Positions 61,399 to 64,000 of a stretch of 64,000 nt of DNA are shown here, piece by piece. The DNA is from Algibacter sp045066735 (lineage in GTDB: Bacteria > Bacteroidota > Bacteroidia > Flavobacteriales > Flavobacteriaceae), in NCBI RefSeq assembly GCF_045066735.1, contig NZ_JBISHH010000026.1, positions 620,001-684,000 on the forward strand, in the 5' to 3' direction. Under the pieces are notes generated by a model, which made no database searches, was not told the DNA's origin, and saw nothing but the letters and a program-made list of their open reading frames with translations. Numbering within the stretch: position 1 is the first letter of the stretch; every line of letters begins with the position of its first letter. A program made the translations under genes and the position numbers.

Positions 61399-64000
61399 TA
61401 GTTTGGGCTGCCTATATAAGTATTCATTTCAATTTTAATAAAACTATAATCGGGGTGCTCAATTTTTTGAAACTGAGTGTTTGCATGATTTTCAATTCGA
61501 TTTGGTACTATTTTATCCGAAATAGCATCGTTTGGTAAACCATTAATAAAAATATTAGTCATATCATCATTAATAATTTTAACTGTACCGTTTTTAAGAA
61601 TAGGGTATTCAAAATGAAGTTTTCTCTGTTGCCTGATACCTTCTTTTACAAACATGTGGTCTACCCATACCATGTTTTTGTCGTCGTTGTAATAAGTAAT
61701 AAGTAATTGCGGAATAGTAATTTCTTGAATCCCGCTATTAAATAGGTTCCCATTTATAACCCCATCTTCAATGTTTAATTCACTTAAAACGATGTTTTTG
61801 TATAAATCTGATCCAGAAACATTTCCTGCTACTTGTAAATTGAATTTGGTAGGTTGTTCTTCAAATTCTACAGGAGTAAATTCATCTGGATTAAAAGTAT
61901 CAGGAATAGAATCTTGAGTTTTAGACCATGCAATACCTTCAAAATTAATCCTGAAACTACTAGATTCTTTCGGCATTAATTTATGCTTTACATGGTATTT
62001 TGCATTATAGGTGGCTAATTGTTTATTATCATCATTGTAAAGTGTACCTTTTAAAATAACATCGGCAGGTACATTATCTATATTTTGCACTTCCCCAATA
62101 ATGGCATAATGATTATCATATTTTACAAGCTTGGCCGAAAGAACCTCTAAAACCGGTTGTTTTAAAATATCTTCATGGTGGGTCTGTTCCGTGGTTATGC
62201 GTCGTCGCCCTTGGTTAAAATATTTGGTAACGTTATTAGAGTATAACTGATCAGGAGGTAAATCGGAATTTAAATCATCCGGTTGTAAAAACCATTTTCC
62301 TCTATGGCTAGATAAGGTTTTATAATCTATTTTTTCTATTTTTTCAAGTGGCGTAATCCATTGAGTGATAACCTTAGCAGAAGCTGTACTATCGTTATGC
62401 ATCGTGATTTCTGTTTCAATAGCATCCATTTTAGCATAGCTACTCAGTAAACCATCGGTAACCGATATTTCTAGCATATATTGAGCTATGGGCAGATTGC
62501 TATCCGGATCTATTAATCCATGTGCGGTTTCAAATTCTTTAAAATCCAAAGCATCATAATATGCCATAACAGCATTTTCAGGACTGCGTTGCGAATCGTT
62601 TTTAAGGTAAAATAAATAAATCCCGTAAACAACTACAACTACTAGTATTAAAGACCATACGTGTGTTATAAATAATACACCTCTAGAAAATTTAATGTAC
62701 CGAGTAGGGTACTTTAGAAAATCTGGTGTTTCTTTAATTTTAGTTTTTAAGGCGTTTACCCAAAGCATTTGTATATTAATTACAAATGCAATTAATACGG
62801 TTAAAAAAGGCATGACGCCCCATAGAATTTTTATCCATTTAGCTACATCTTCCTTAGGTAAAATTGCGGGTACTGGCGGAATATTTAAACGCTCCCAAAC
62901 CATAATACCATTTTCTAATTGGCGTAAACGTTGCCAACCACAGTAGTAGAGTATGGGGTCGTAAAATTTATCGTTAGAAAATATATATTTTAGGTTATAT
63001 TTTTCTGGTGTGGTTAAAAATTGCTGAAGCGATCCAATACCGGCAACACCCTTAAATTTTGAGTTTTCTAGGCGTTCTATCGGGCGTGTAGTTAATTCGG
63101 GTAATCGTCTTGCTGAATGATAATTTCCATCAACCGTCATCGCATCTGTTTGTGCACTTAACCAAGCCATTTGGTCGCCAAAACCTAAGGTTAGAAAACG
63201 CCATTTATCGTGATCATCTTGGTTTAAGAAATTCACAATAGGAAGCATTTTTATTTTCTGAGGTTGCGATGGTCTAAAATAACCTAAGCTCATGGTGAAC
63301 ATAACCATAAACACAAATAAACCCGCGAGTATACCTCCAATGATACGATGATAAACAGCGCCAAATTTGGTTTGAATAAGTTCTTTTAAATCGCCCTGTA
63401 CAAAGCGGTACGCAAATTCACCAAAAAGAGGTATGGACATAATAGAAGCCCAGAGAGTAAAGCGGTCTAAGGTTAAAATATTAAAAGCCGTTTCGCCAAG
63501 TATTTTTAAAGGTATAGGCGTAGTTCCGCCAGTACCTAAAATGGTACAAATGGTTATAGATAATCCAAAAAACAAGTAACGTTTGGAGTAATATCTATAA
63601 AATATATAAGGTAAAACAATGAGTAATGTTCCCCAAGGAATTAAAAAGAAAACCAACCCGGAAGAGGTGATTTCTAAAAAATTATCCCGAGAACCGTGTG
63701 GTATGGGTACTTGCGTAATAGGGTTAGCTTTAGAATTAATCCAGTAAGGCAGAATACAGAAAATAATAATAACCAGTGATAGCATCCCAAAGCTTACAAT
63801 ACGCTTAAAGAGTTTAAAGAAACTGTTTAAAAACACCTTAAAGGTAACCTCTTTCATGGTGTTTACTTGCTCGCGAGAAACATCCATAATTACCATACCA
63901 ATGAGCGGAAAGATAAAAAAGATCATTCCAAAAATAGGTGTTACATGGTGAGAGGTTACAGTAACCGATATTAAAGATAACGAGGTTACTAAATACCAAA
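61398..64000 (-). CDS. large multi-domain membrane protein of the polysaccharide region (5' end outside window)
   Basis: The frame stays open to the window edge (upstream residues include SHHVTPIFG), so an internal ATG at 63926 is not the start. About 867 residues are visible: several membrane helices, a soluble part (GFGDQMAWLSAQTDAMTVDG, KYIFSNDKFYDPILYYCGW) of the kind found in YfhO/6-PTPS-related membrane glycosyltransferase-like proteins, two more helices, then an extracytoplasmic tail with an NTF2/DUF4878-like domain (SPENAVMAYYDALDFKEFE) and two FxLYD-like beta domains (VLEVLSAKLVKYDNHYAIIG; VLSELNIEDGVINGNLFNSG). First of three translationally coupled genes. Function unknown; assembly or attachment of polysaccharide is the contextual guess. 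Confidence 0.7.
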   Translation of the reverse strand, partial: WYLVTSLSLISVTVTSHHVTPIFGMIFFIFPLIGMVIMDVSREQVNTMKEVTFKVFLNSFFKLFKRIVSFGMLSLVIIIFCILPYWINSKANPITQVPIPHGSRDNFLEITSSGLVFFLIPWGTLLIVLPYIFYRYYSKRYLFFGLSITICTILGTGGTTPIPLKILGETAFNILTLDRFTLWASIMSIPLFGEFAYRFVQGDLKELIQTKFGAVYHRIIGGILAGLFVFMVMFTMSLGYFRPSQPQKIKMLPIVNFLNQDDHDKWRFLTLGFGDQMAWLSAQTDAMTVDGNYHSARRLPELTTRPIERLENSKFKGVAGIGSLQQFLTTPEKYNLKYIFSNDKFYDPILYYCGWQRLRQLENGIMVWERLNIPPVPAILPKEDVAKWIKILWGVMPFLTVLIAFVINIQMLWVNALKTKIKETPDFLKYPTRYIKFSRGVLFITHVWSLILVVVVVYGIYLFYLKNDSQRSPENAVMAYYDALDFKEFETAHGLIDPDSNLPIAQYMLEISVTDGLLSSYAKMDAIETEITMHNDSTASAKVITQWITPLEKIEKIDYKTLSSHRGKWFLQPDDLNSDLPPDQLYSNNVTKYFNQGRRRITTEQTHHEDILKQPVLEVLSAKLVKYDNHYAIIGEVQNIDNVPADVILKGTLYNDDNKQLATYNAKYHVKHKLMPKESSSFRINFEGIAWSKTQDSIPDTFNPDEFTPVEFEEQPTKFNLQVAGNVSGSDLYKNIVLSELNIEDGVINGNLFNSGIQEITIPQLLITYYNDDKNMVWVDHMFVKEGIRQQRKLHFEYPILKNGTVKIINDDMTNIFINGLPNDAISDKIVPNRIENHANTQFQKIEHPDYSFIKIEMNTYIGSPN

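Noticed and set aside
1..64000. CRISPR arrays, insertion sequences, prophage or plasmid functions
   Set aside because: No regularly spaced repeats, transposase, integrase, terminase or replication initiator motifs were found on either strand.

Overview
The window is a stretch of chromosome from a marine-type member of the Bacteroidota, most likely family Flavobacteriaceae. The signs are low GC content, many promoters of the form TTG-N17..22-TAnnTTTG, weak ribosome-binding sites, a C-terminal type IX secretion sorting domain, a TonB-dependent receptor, and LytTR regulators paired with LytS-type kinases. There is no plasmid, phage, insertion sequence or CRISPR array that I can support. Both window edges cut genes: a PgpH-type HD phosphohydrolase at the left and a large membrane protein on the minus strand at the right.

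Layout. 1-2.3 kb: pgpH-like gene and two tRNAs (Ser-GCT, Pro-TGG). 3.3-10.3 kb: a six-gene plus-strand signalling operon (YfiR-like periplasmic protein, TonB-dependent receptor, lipoprotein, CHASE8-type kinase, two REC proteins, one with a kinase). 10.6-16.3 kb: tRNA-Arg, a LytTR/LytS pair, a MotA/ExbB-like protein, a NUMOD4-HNH protein, a DEAD-box helicase and an aldose epimerase. 16.4-22 kb: pabB, tilS, ade and a YheT-type hydrolase. 22.2-26.6 kb: a periplasmic molybdenum hydroxylase with its XdhC and MobA-like maturation factors. 26.8-42.3 kb: a nitrogen-oxyanion island with an FdhF/YdeP oxidoreductase, nirB, nirD, a DUF4202 protein, a NarX-like kinase, a NarL-like regulator, narK, a fused assimilatory nitrate reductase and an unusual sulfite-reductase-fold/rubredoxin protein. 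42.7-48.9 kb: a seven-gene operon of REC, H-NOX, PAS kinase, FIST (NosP-like), second kinase, HPt and LytTR regulator. 49-53 kb: a small membrane protein, a CAP-domain lipoprotein and a secreted T9SS protein. 53.8-64 kb: an envelope polysaccharide region with a TPR/beta-barrel protein, flippase, glycosyltransferase, a membrane-anchored GH5-like hydrolase, an Ig-like protein and a large membrane protein.

How it works together. NarK would import nitrate or nitrite, the fused NasA-type enzyme would reduce nitrate to nitrite using NAD(P)H, and NirBD would reduce nitrite to ammonium. The NarX/NarL-like pair lies inside the block, and nirB and narK share an almost identical 26-bp palindrome-plus-minus-7 module, so common control is likely. 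Directly downstream lies what I consider the most interesting system: an operon combining two different nitric-oxide sensor families (H-NOX and FIST/NosP), each beside a kinase with a closely similar catalytic core, and ending in HPt and LytTR output proteins. A candidate LytTR binding motif (ACCATTCGTCTA-like) occurs upstream of this operon and of the CAP, T9SS and glycosyltransferase genes, which would link NO sensing to cell-surface or polysaccharide output. That link is inference. All functional calls rest on motif recognition by eye; no database search was run.
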